A DNA stretch of 64,000 nucleotides from an uncultured Methanospirillum sp. (lineage in GTDB: Archaea; Halobacteriota; Methanomicrobia; Methanomicrobiales; Methanospirillaceae): positions 2,046,001 through 2,110,000 of the forward strand of contig NZ_OY764544.1 in assembly GCF_963668475.1 (NCBI RefSeq), read 5' to 3'. Below, piece after piece: positions 1-7,523 of the stretch. Each line of letters begins with the position of its first letter. Position 1 is the first letter of the stretch. The notes beneath the pieces were generated by a model. That model did not search any database. It worked only from the letters and a program-made list of their open reading frames with translations, and was not told where the DNA came from. The translations under genes and the position numbers were made by a program.

Positions 1-9
1 CTCATCATC

Positions 10-921
10 TCAATCCACAACAATGTCGTACACGACATGTGATCTGCCAGGGGCATAGGATCTCACAAACCGTTTTTCCATTGATCTGATCAGGATTCTT
101 CTGAGTAACGGGGTATCCTCATCCTCGTCTCCAACCAGGGCATAGAAGTGTATCGTTCCACCGGGCCTGCAGAGACGAGAGGCTGCAGGCAGGAATCTTT
201 CAGCCATCAATGGCAGGTTCATGATCACCCGGTCAAACCGTCTGCCAAATACTTCAGGGAGATTGGCAGCATCGGCAAGAATGGGAATGACATTTGAGAC
301 ACGATTACGGGAAATATTTCTGATGAGAAGGGAGACCGCATCAGGGTTGAGATCGCATGCCCATACCATACCTGCTTTTTCGGCAAGCATGACTGCAAAC
401 GGGCCGACCCCTGCGAACATATCAAGCACCTCTTCGCCGTCGTGCATTGTTGCTGTGATTCGCTGGCGTTCTGAAGCCAGCCGTGCCGAAAAGTACGCCT
501 TTTCCAGATCTATCCTGAAGGTTCTTCCATACTCGGTATGAATGGTGGCTGTGGTCTCATCACCTGCCAGAACCCTGAATCTCTTGGTTCTGAACTCACC
601 TTCGACTGCACTTTCTGCAAACAGAACGGTGTGAACAGAGGGACGATCGCCAAGGATCGCTGCAGCACCGGCAGGATCGTCTTCAGCAAGAATTGCAATT
701 CCCCCGACCAGTTCGTGCCGTGGAAGAGGAGCACGCTGATACAGTTCTTCAAACTCGGCCATCATCGATCCTTCACGCTCGCTGATAACCGGGAAGAGAA
801 GTTCATCACCATCAGGCCTAATTTTGAGGCTCTTATCCAGGGTACCCTCCTCAAGAAGAGCCCTTCTCACCGTTTCAGCCCCCTGACGGTTCACCCGCAG
901 GCACCACTGCTGCTTCCCCAT
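10..921 (-). CDS. trm5: tRNA (guanine37-N1)-methyltransferase Trm5
   Basis: This 303-residue cytoplasmic enzyme should methylate N1 of G37 in tRNA, next to the anticodon, using S-adenosylmethionine, which suppresses +1 frameshifting. The C-terminal half is a Rossmann-type methyltransferase: the SAM-binding loop DMFAGVGPF is at residues 167-175, an acidic ribose-binding strand (ACDLNP) follows near 188-193, and the catalytic NLP motif is at 235-237. These are hallmarks of archaeal/eukaryotic Trm5 rather than bacterial TrmD. The N-terminal 100 residues match the D1/D2 RNA-binding part of the shorter archaeal Trm5 forms. It is divergent from the HMG-CoA reductase gene, with only 40 bp between the starts, so the promoters must overlap. 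Confidence 0.9.
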   Translation of the reverse strand: MGKQQWCLRVNRQGAETVRRALLEEGTLDKSLKIRPDGDELLFPVISEREGSMMAEFEELYQRAPLPRHELVGGIAILAEDDPAGAAAILGDRPSVHTVLFAESAVEGEFRTKRFRVLAGDETTATIHTEYGRTFRIDLEKAYFSARLASERQRITATMHDGEEVLDMFAGVGPFAVMLAEKAGMVWACDLNPDAVSLLIRNISRNRVSNVIPILADAANLPEVFGRRFDRVIMNLPLMAERFLPAASRLCRPGGTIHFYALVGDEDEDTPLLRRILIRSMEKRFVRSYAPGRSHVVYDIVVD

Positions 922-961
922 TCATCAGCTGTTATTGCACTTCGGGTACAAACAGGTATGC

Positions 962-2167
962 ATGGATGATTACCTCCGCAGGATCCGGGACGGGTCTCTC
1001 AAACTCTATGCACTTGAGAAGGAACTCCCGCCTGGTGAGGCGGTTGCTGTGCGACGACGTTTCGTTGAGGAAGAGACCGGCATTTCACTCCCAAAGATCG
1101 GGGAGTATTCAATAGAACCTGATGCAGTGGTGAAGCGGAACTGCGAGAATATGATCGGGACCATCCAGGTTCCGGTCGGGGTCGCCGGGCCGGTTCACAT
1201 ATCAGGGGAGTTTGCAAACGGCCCATATTTCCTCCCACTTGCAACGACGGAAGGTGCTCTTGTCGCTTCAGTGAACAGGGGATGCGGTCTCATCACCGCT
1301 GCAGGAGGTGCAGAGGTGAGAATCCTTTCAGATGGTATGACCCGTGCACCGGTCTTTGCAACAGATAGTGTTGCTCATGCACGGAGAGTTGTGGATTTCG
1401 TGCAGGCTCATGAGGATGAGATCAGAAAGGCTGCAGAAGCAACTACGCGACATGGAAAGATGACTGATGTCCTGGTCACGACAGCCGGGACTTCAGTATT
1501 TGTCAGATTCTGCTTTACTACCGGGGACGCCATGGGTATGAACATGGTCACCATCGCAAGCGAAAAGGCGGCTGAAGTGATCAGCCAGCAGACCGGTGCA
1601 CGACTGGTGGCTCTTTCAGGAAACTTCTGCACTGACAAGAAACCGGCAGCAGTGAATGTTGTTCTCGGAAGAGGAAAGACGGTCTCTGCCGGTGTAAAAC
1701 TCACCGACGAACAGATAAAAATCATCCTCAAGACAAATGCCACTTCACTCCTTGAAGTGAATACACGCAAGAACCTGGTAGGTTCGGCAAGAGCAGGATC
1801 ACTTGGATTCAATGCTCATGCTGCAAATATCATCGCAGCCATGTTCATCGCCTGCGGACAGGATCCTGCCCATGTCGTCGAAGGGTCACTCTGTATCACC
1901 ACCATCGATCAGGCACCCGACGGAGTATATGTCTCGGTCACACTTCCGGCTCTTCCGGTTGGAACAGTTGGAGGAGGGACAGGAGTTGCAACCCAGGCAG
2001 AGTGTCTCAGGCTTCTCGGTGTTTCAGGAGGTGGGGATCCACCGGGTTCACACGCAAAGAAGCTGGCAGAGATCATCGCAGTGGGAGTGCTGGCAGGAGA
2101 ACTCTCTCTCCTCGGAGCACAGGCAGCACAGCATCTTGCACGAGCTCATAAGGAACTGGGCAGGTAG
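962..2167 (+). CDS. hmgA: Class I 3-hydroxy-3-methylglutaryl-CoA reductase
   Basis: HMG-CoA reductase converts HMG-CoA to mevalonate with two NADPH, the committed step to archaeal isoprenoid lipids. The 401-residue product carries the class I signatures: the ENMIG block at 62-66, TTEGALVAS with the catalytic Glu at 97, the catalytic Lys in TDKKP (226-227), the cofactor loop GDAMGMNM (188-195), the catalytic Asp in GQDPAH (301) and the C-terminal His at 396. I chose the ATG at 962 rather than the in-frame TTG at 935, because AGGT lies about 5 nt upstream and the protein then starts like known archaeal forms. Unlike the eukaryotic enzyme it has no membrane anchor. Confidence 0.96.
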   Translation: MDDYLRRIRDGSLKLYALEKELPPGEAVAVRRRFVEEETGISLPKIGEYSIEPDAVVKRNCENMIGTIQVPVGVAGPVHISGEFANGPYFLPLATTEGALVASVNRGCGLITAAGGAEVRILSDGMTRAPVFATDSVAHARRVVDFVQAHEDEIRKAAEATTRHGKMTDVLVTTAGTSVFVRFCFTTGDAMGMNMVTIASEKAAEVISQQTGARLVALSGNFCTDKKPAAVNVVLGRGKTVSAGVKLTDEQIKIILKTNATSLLEVNTRKNLVGSARAGSLGFNAHAANIIAAMFIACGQDPAHVVEGSLCITTIDQAPDGVYVSVTLPALPVGTVGGGTGVATQAECLRLLGVSGGGDPPGSHAKKLAEIIAVGVLAGELSLLGAQAAQHLARAHKELGR

Positions 2168-2208
2168 CCTCAGCAACTTATTCAGGTTGTGCTCTCAACA
2201 CTCTCCTG

Positions 2209-3153
2209 ATGAAGAGCAGGCAGACCATGGGTCTTCAGATATTGAATATCGCATCAATCATCTCTCTTCTTTTTGTCATGCTGGCTTTCACACCGGCATA
2301 TGCAGATGACATCCCGGGAGTTATCGGCCAGTACGACGACTGGGATTTTGAGAACACCCCGACCGTGGGAATGGGTATCTTCCCGGTTATCACCCTTGAG
2401 CCAAAGGAAGAATCCTCCCTCTCCATCAGTCCGTCATCAGGGGGATCATCATCGAAGATCTGGGTTACTATCTCCCCGTTCATCTCAACATTGAGCGGGA
2501 AAGAGACAAATCTTATCGTCGGATACATGGGAAGCGCGCGGGCAGGTGTAACCCTCACTATTGCCGGAAAGGGATCAAGTGATTCAGATTACACTGATCT
2601 CGCAACTATCAGTCCGGACGAGAACGGCCTTTTTATCTGGGGTGTTCCGACAGCAGACAAGGATCTTACACTCTTCAGGGTTACTGCAAAAACAGGGACT
2701 GATCAGGCATACTCGAATGTGATCAGATTCAACACATCAACCAGTAGTGACCCGGTCATAAATCCGGTTGTCACCCAGAGAATAACACCGGTGCAGACGG
2801 TGATCCCAATGACTACCCGTTCATCCCCGGTCCCTGACCTGACCAGTCTGACGATCTCTGCCAGCACAACCACCCCCAAAATCGGCGAAGATGTCGTGAT
2901 ATCAGGCAGGCTTACCGACATGGATGGCAAAGGAATCAGCGGAGCAACCGTGACCATCGACGAGACCGGGTACCCGGGAGCATCCACAGGTGAACCGTTT
3001 GATACAACGCAGACTGGATCTGACGGAAGATTCAAATTTACCCTCTCGGTAAAGTTTGCAAATATGGTGGGACTTGTTGCAAATTACGCAGGGGATGACA
3101 ATCACCATGGATCAGAGAGCAACACTCTCACCTTCATGTCATATGCACAGTGA
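2209..3153 (+). CDS. Exported protein with C-terminal Ig-like domain
   Basis: This 314-residue protein has an N-terminal hydrophobic stretch (about residues 10-32, ending FTPAYA-DD) that looks like a Sec signal peptide. The middle (about 70-175) is a Ser/Thr-rich beta-type region, followed by a TxITPVQTVIP linker. Residues about 205-310 resemble bacterial Ig-like/carboxypeptidase-regulatory domains (ISASTTTPKIGEDVVISG, then GATVTI and a GRFKF strand). No catalytic motif or C-terminal anchor is visible, so it is probably a soluble or loosely attached envelope protein. Such proteins are common in Methanomicrobiales, but I cannot name a function. It lies 41 bp after HMG-CoA reductase and could be co-transcribed, although the functions are unrelated. 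Confidence 0.75.
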   Translation: MKSRQTMGLQILNIASIISLLFVMLAFTPAYADDIPGVIGQYDDWDFENTPTVGMGIFPVITLEPKEESSLSISPSSGGSSSKIWVTISPFISTLSGKETNLIVGYMGSARAGVTLTIAGKGSSDSDYTDLATISPDENGLFIWGVPTADKDLTLFRVTAKTGTDQAYSNVIRFNTSTSSDPVINPVVTQRITPVQTVIPMTTRSSPVPDLTSLTISASTTTPKIGEDVVISGRLTDMDGKGISGATVTIDETGYPGASTGEPFDTTQTGSDGRFKFTLSVKFANMVGLVANYAGDDNHHGSESNTLTFMSYAQ

Positions 3154-3292
3154 GGCTCATCCATTTTCCCACCATATATTTTCTATCAACAGTGCAGACA
3201 TCGGCGCTGACTCTTTCAGATCACACTATTTCGGATGAAACAATCGGATCCTCCAATGTCTAATACCAGTCGTTATCAGAGAATGTGAATTC

Positions 3293-5356
3293 ATGTGGAA
3301 ATATATTAAATATCTATTTCAGGTGGAGATCCTTGTTCTTCTCCTCCTGATCGGACCGGTAGCGGCTCTGAACCCTGATGATATGGATCTCTCGGTAAAA
3401 CCAGGCGATGACCTCTTCACCTACGCAAACGGAAACTGGATGGAACGAAACCCGGTTCCAGCAGATTTGAGTTGGTTTAGTTCAGTAACTGAGGTGCAAC
3501 AGTCGGTTGACGACCGAGTCAAAACCATAATAGAGGATGCAGCGGAAAATCCAGGAAAAGACGGGTACGAGAAACCGCTCGTTGGTACGTTCTACACGAC
3601 TGCACTTGACCAGGATCTCGCTGACCGTGTCGGAATGGAACCGCTCCGCCCTGAACTGAGCAAGATTGCATCGGCAGAAACCCGTGAGGATATCAGGAAC
3701 CTGACAACGTACCTGATGAACTTCGGGATTGCACCCTTCTTCTCGTTTTACGCAGACGAGGATCCCGGCAACAGCAGCATGTTGATCGCCACGATAGAGC
3801 AGAGCGGGACATCCCTGCCGGACCGTGAGTACTACTTCAGGAATGATACAGAGAGTGAACGGGTCAGGGATGAGTTCAAAGGTCATATCTCACGGATGTT
3901 CGTGCTCAACAACGAATCTCCTGAACAGGCAGACATCGACGCAGCAACGGTGATGCGGATCGAGACCAGGCTTGCAAATGCATCAGCCCCTTCTCATGGA
4001 TATGGAAAACCGGATCGCCGGTACTTCCCATGCCCTGTTCGTCGCCTGAACGAGGTGACGGACGGTATCGACTGGGATGGTCTTCTCACCGCAGTGAATC
4101 GGACTGACATCTCGGTGATCGATATGTATCAGCCCCTGTATGTCCGTGAAGTTGGCAATGTTCTCAAGGATGAACCTGTTGAAGATCTCAAGAAGTTCCT
4201 GACCTTCAAGGTACTTCAGTTCGCTGCCCCGTACAGCAGCCAGGCCTTCGAACAGGAGAACTTCAACTTTAACAGCAAGGTGCTCTCAGGGCAGGAACAG
4301 ATGGAGCCGAGATGGAAGCGGGTGCTCGGTACCATGAACTCCGTGATGGGAGGGGTTATCGGTAAGCTCTATGTGAAGGAGTACTTCACCCCTGAAGAAA
4401 AGGCTCATGTAAAAGAGATCGTGGAGAACCTCAAGGCCACCCTGAGAACCAGGCTTGCAAACCTTACCTGGATGGATCCTGAAACCAGGGAGAACGCCAC
4501 CGAGAAACTTGACTCCATGGGGATCCAGATCGGGTACCCGGACCAGCCCGGGGATTACCGGAATCTTGAGGTAGGAAACAGTTCATACCTCGACAATGTC
4601 CTTAACATCACCTGTTACTACTACAGGGCAAGTCTGCAGATAGCAGACACCCCATCAAACCCTGATACATGGTACCTCTCACCGCACTCAGTGAACGCAT
4701 ACTACGACACCACCAGGAACAAGATCGTTCTTCCAGCAGGTGTCCTCCAGCCGCCTTTCTATGATCCATCGGTGGACGACGCAGAACATTACGGGGCAAT
4801 CGGCTCCATCATTGGGCATGAACTGACGCATGGATTTGATTCACCACTGCGAAAGTTCGTGAAAGACGGGAATGAGACCATGCTCTGGAATGAGAATGAC
4901 ACTGTCCGGTATATGGAGGCAACTGCACCGCTGGTGGCACAGTTCGATCAGATGGAAACGCTCCCTGACCTGTACCTGAACGGGACCCGGACTCTTGCAG
5001 AGAACGCTGCTGATCTCGGAGGGATGGTCATAGCCTGGAACGCATGGCAGAATACCAGGACCGGGAATGAAACTGTCGGATCAGATATCAATTCATCCAG
5101 GATTACGGAGAGTACCTCACCCACTTCGGCGTTTACTGATGAACAACGGTTCTTCCTCGCCTACGCTCAGGCCTGGAGGGGCACCATTAGGGATGAAGAA
5201 CTACGAAATATGGTGCTGATAGAAGAGCATCCCTGGAACAAGTACAGGGTGAACGCAATTCCGTTTAATCTTGATGAGTTCTACGCGACATTCCCACAGA
5301 TCAGTCAGGGAGATACATTATACCGGGACGAGACCGCACGGGCCAGGGTCTGGTAA
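3293..5356 (+). CDS. M13 family (neprilysin/PepO-like) zinc metallopeptidase
   Basis: The 687-residue product is a full-length M13 endopeptidase with an N-terminal hydrophobic signal sequence (about residues 8-25), so it should act outside the membrane on peptides. The zinc site is intact: HELTH at 509-513 and the third ligand in ENAADLGG (Glu570), with Asp574 stabilising the histidines. The substrate-binding NAYY block precedes it (VNAYYD near 465), and the C-terminus ends in ARVW, matching the family's usual C-terminal (C)RVW. M13 peptidases are widespread in bacteria and animals and patchy in archaea, so ancestral transfer is plausible. It stands alone, followed by a T-run terminator. Confidence 0.94.
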   Translation: MWKYIKYLFQVEILVLLLLIGPVAALNPDDMDLSVKPGDDLFTYANGNWMERNPVPADLSWFSSVTEVQQSVDDRVKTIIEDAAENPGKDGYEKPLVGTFYTTALDQDLADRVGMEPLRPELSKIASAETREDIRNLTTYLMNFGIAPFFSFYADEDPGNSSMLIATIEQSGTSLPDREYYFRNDTESERVRDEFKGHISRMFVLNNESPEQADIDAATVMRIETRLANASAPSHGYGKPDRRYFPCPVRRLNEVTDGIDWDGLLTAVNRTDISVIDMYQPLYVREVGNVLKDEPVEDLKKFLTFKVLQFAAPYSSQAFEQENFNFNSKVLSGQEQMEPRWKRVLGTMNSVMGGVIGKLYVKEYFTPEEKAHVKEIVENLKATLRTRLANLTWMDPETRENATEKLDSMGIQIGYPDQPGDYRNLEVGNSSYLDNVLNITCYYYRASLQIADTPSNPDTWYLSPHSVNAYYDTTRNKIVLPAGVLQPPFYDPSVDDAEHYGAIGSIIGHELTHGFDSPLRKFVKDGNETMLWNENDTVRYMEATAPLVAQFDQMETLPDLYLNGTRTLAENAADLGGMVIAWNAWQNTRTGNETVGSDINSSRITESTSPTSAFTDEQRFFLAYAQAWRGTIRDEELRNMVLIEEHPWNKYRVNAIPFNLDEFYATFPQISQGDTLYRDETARARVW

Positions 5357-5388
5357 CCCCTCCCATTTTCTGAAAGAACCTGACGAAC

Positions 5389-5395
5389 TTTTTTT
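5389..5395 (+). terminator. Oligo-T terminator after the M13 peptidase
   Basis: A run of seven T residues sits 33 nt after the peptidase stop codon, in the gap before the convergent HTH gene. Oligo-T tracts are the usual archaeal transcription termination signal. No strong hairpin precedes it. Confidence 0.5.
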
Positions 5396-5447
5396 GGAAT
5401 ATTTTCCCGGATTGACCGGCTTAAACCCTGATATCCGATTGTAAGCG

Positions 5448-5657
5448 TTATGGATTGTCCTCCTCATCATCGAATAGAAAGAGTTCATCAATTGTGGTAT
5501 CGAGTGCCTGTGAGATCTGACGGGCCAGCCGGAGCGATGGGTTGTACTTCCCTTTCTCAAGAAACACGATGGTCTCCCTCCTGACACCGACCCGGCCCGC
5601 GAGATCTGCCTGAGTATACCCGAAACGGGCACGAAACTCTTTCATCCGGGTATGCAT
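5448..5657 (-). CDS. Small XRE-family HTH transcriptional regulator
   Basis: This 69-residue protein is almost entirely a Cro/CI-type helix-turn-helix (about residues 5-60: [20 protein letters not shown], then a [17 protein letters not shown] helix), with an acidic tail. It belongs to the short archaeal/bacterial class of YozG-like regulators that is typically encoded beside a small membrane protein, as here. It starts 9 bp after the upstream membrane-protein gene and has a strong Shine-Dalgarno (GGGAGGG on the minus strand), so the two are surely translated from one mRNA. The repeated sites upstream of that operon (6265-6314) are the obvious candidate targets for autoregulation. Confidence 0.85.
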   Translation of the reverse strand: MHTRMKEFRARFGYTQADLAGRVGVRRETIVFLEKGKYNPSLRLARQISQALDTTIDELFLFDDEEDNP

Positions 5658-5666
5658 TATCCCTCC

Positions 5667-6272
5667 CTAGTAGACATCGCCATTCATGTTGAAGTACCAC
5701 TGGAAGATCATGGCACTTACCGGCATCAGAATGATAAGCAACAGGCAGATTGTAGCACCATCAATCTGGATAACCTTCATTCCGGCAAGCCATCCGGTAC
5801 AGACGATGGTCAGGTAGGTCAGATACCACGAGTAGGAGATTCCATAGGTTCCGATCCGCAGACTTCGTTCATCCTGTATTCCGATATCCTCCGCCCTCTC
5901 CTTCATTCTCACACCCAGGGTGATGATGATCAGTCCCGCCGCGATAAGCCCGGTCATCATCATGGGGGTGAACGCAACGGCTCCGGAAAGAGCCTTCATC
6001 AGGGCAGCCAGGACACCGGAAACAATCAGAAGCAAACCGATACCTACCACACCATACTGAACAACTCTGCTTTTCCGGGTCTTGAGAGCGTAAATAACAA
6101 GCGTGATCGCAGAGATAACTCCGAGCCAGAGGAGAAGATCACCGGAGTGATCTCCACTGGAGAGTCTGGCCAGAGAATAGGTGATGATGACTGCTGCTAC
6201 AAGGAGCCCGACCACGCCAAGAGTCTGACGATGCGAATGTCCAGACTGCAATGAGTTAAATATTTCTCGCAT
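5667..6272 (-). CDS. Multi-pass membrane protein (DUF2178-like)
   Basis: The 201-residue protein has six likely transmembrane segments: pairs near residues 18-60, 72-115 and 155-195, separated by short polar loops. The central loop (RMKERAEDIGIQDERSLRIG) and the pairing with a small XRE regulator resemble the DUF2178 family of predicted archaeal membrane proteins; this assignment is from memory of the family. The function of such pairs is unknown, but membrane-protein/regulator pairs often respond to envelope or antibiotic stress. It is the first gene of a two-gene minus-strand operon. The start codon overlaps the innermost copy of a repeated upstream site. Confidence 0.7.
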   Translation of the reverse strand: MREIFNSLQSGHSHRQTLGVVGLLVAAVIITYSLARLSSGDHSGDLLLWLGVISAITLVIYALKTRKSRVVQYGVVGIGLLLIVSGVLAALMKALSGAVAFTPMMMTGLIAAGLIIITLGVRMKERAEDIGIQDERSLRIGTYGISYSWYLTYLTIVCTGWLAGMKVIQIDGATICLLLIILMPVSAMIFQWYFNMNGDVY

Positions 6273-6314
6273 AATGTTAGTTTGATCTCACATAAGTTAT
6301 ATTTTTCTCACATA
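6265..6314 (-). promoter_or_regulatory. Three phased direct repeats, probable operator
   Basis: The plus strand carries TCTCGCATA at 6265-6273, then TCTCACATA at 6286-6294 and again at 6306-6314, spaced 21 and 20 bp apart, close to two helical turns. The innermost copy covers the ATG of the membrane-protein gene. A separate inverted repeat, GTTATAT (6296-6302) and ATATAAC (6312-6318), overlaps the outer copies and may contain the TATA element for the minus-strand operon. The arrangement suggests cooperative repressor binding, most simply by the HTH protein encoded second in the operon. Confidence 0.6.
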
Positions 6315-6394
6315 TAACATAGGTCAATCTACTAGATATCACGAGAAAAATGAGGGAATATCGGCCTGTGAAACATCAGAACATTTCAGGCAGA

Positions 6395-7327
6395 TTAAAG
6401 CACCTTCCACTTGAGCAGAACAAATAAACCGACTGCAGAGAGACTGAGGGCAGTTCCCATGACAAAGAGGAATGCATGCGGAACTTCCTGAAAGGGGAGT
6501 GAAACATTCATACCGTAGATACTTGCGATCATCGTTGGGAGGGCAATAAGTATCGTCACGCTGGTGAGGAGTTTCATCACCACGTTGACATTGTTGTTGA
6601 TGATCGAGGCAAATGTTCCGGTCATGCCGGTAAGGATAGAGGTATAGATATTTGCCATCTCAAGTGCCTGTTTATTCTCGATCACCATCTCTTCGTACAG
6701 ATCATGCTCCTCGTCGGTCATATCAAGCACGCTCTGGTATGAGAACTTCTCAACCATCAGGGAGTTTGACCGGAGCGATGTGGTGAAGTAAACCAGACTC
6801 TTCTGAAGGTTAAACAGTCCGAGGAGCTGGTCGTTGGTGGTTGAACGGTGAAGATTGCGTTCAATGACCCCGGTCATCCGGTTGATCTCCTTGAGATACC
6901 GCAGGAACCGCAGTGCGGTACGGTAACAGAGCTGGAGAACAAACCGGGTCCGCTGTCTTGTATCATGGTTCCTCACCCATCCGGACAGAAACTCTTCCAT
7001 GACATCGACTTCAGTGAGAGTGACGGTTATGATGAGTTCCTGGGTGAGGATGATGCCTATTGGCAGGGTTATGTACGGGATTGCCGCTTCTTCCGGTTCC
7101 CGTCGTGCAGACCTGATAAGGATCAGGGTGTTACCCTCATCGACCTCGAACCGGGCCCGCTCATCAACATCAAGCGGGTCAGTAAGAAAGTCGATGGGCA
7201 TGCCGAACTGGCCGACAAGGTAGGCAATCTCTTTCTCGGTCGGGTTGACAACCTTGACCCAGCATCCCGGCCTGAAGTCCTCTATCTCGGTGAGGCCATC
7301 GCTTGTGGTGATGTACTGGGTGATCAT
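6395..7327 (-). CDS. corA: CorA-family divalent cation channel
   Basis: CorA forms a pentameric membrane channel that takes up Mg2+ (or Co2+/Ni2+). The 310-residue protein has the long soluble N-terminal funnel domain with extended helices (about 1-245). Two C-terminal transmembrane helices follow, with the signature GMN at 272-274 at the end of the first, preceded by SIY. The protein ends in a short basic tail (KWKVL), as usual. The usual length is 310-320 residues, so this one is complete. It is monocistronic and divergent from the pilin-like cluster. Substrate preference among divalent cations cannot be read from the sequence. Confidence 0.93.
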   Translation of the reverse strand: MITQYITTSDGLTEIEDFRPGCWVKVVNPTEKEIAYLVGQFGMPIDFLTDPLDVDERARFEVDEGNTLILIRSARREPEEAAIPYITLPIGIILTQELIITVTLTEVDVMEEFLSGWVRNHDTRQRTRFVLQLCYRTALRFLRYLKEINRMTGVIERNLHRSTTNDQLLGLFNLQKSLVYFTTSLRSNSLMVEKFSYQSVLDMTDEEHDLYEEMVIENKQALEMANIYTSILTGMTGTFASIINNNVNVVMKLLTSVTILIALPTMIASIYGMNVSLPFQEVPHAFLFVMGTALSLSAVGLFVLLKWKVL

Positions 7328-7485
7328 GAAAGTGCCTGTACTGAGATCTCCGGGATGGGGTTAATAGTCATCTCATACGTTCTTACCGGTCTTCTGGCGA
7401 GAAATGAGAATACAATTCCGAACACCGGATATCAGATCCAGTCCGCCAAATCCAGTTGTCTGAGGCGGGAGATCAGCTACGCAAT

Positions 7486-7499
7486 AGGTTCATGAACCT
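7486..7499. promoter_or_regulatory. 14-bp perfect palindrome upstream of the pilin cluster
   Basis: AGGTTCATGAACCT is a perfect 14-bp palindrome ending 24 bp before the first pilin-like start codon, in the 196-bp gap after the divergent corA start. A dimeric regulator site is plausible. The position could also fall inside a short 5' leader. Confidence 0.4.
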
Positions 7500-7523
7500 T
7501 GAGAGTAAACAGTAACGCATTCG

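Noticed and set aside
5652..6254. A 200-codon plus-strand open frame antisense to the membrane protein
   Set aside because: The minus-strand frame has clear transmembrane segments and operon context, whereas the plus-strand product is low-complexity His/Asp/Ser-rich without a ribosome-binding site. It is an antisense shadow.
6848..7495. A 215-codon plus-strand open frame in the corA region
   Set aside because: It lies antisense to corA, whose GMN motif and helices are unmistakable, and continues into the intergenic gap without homology.
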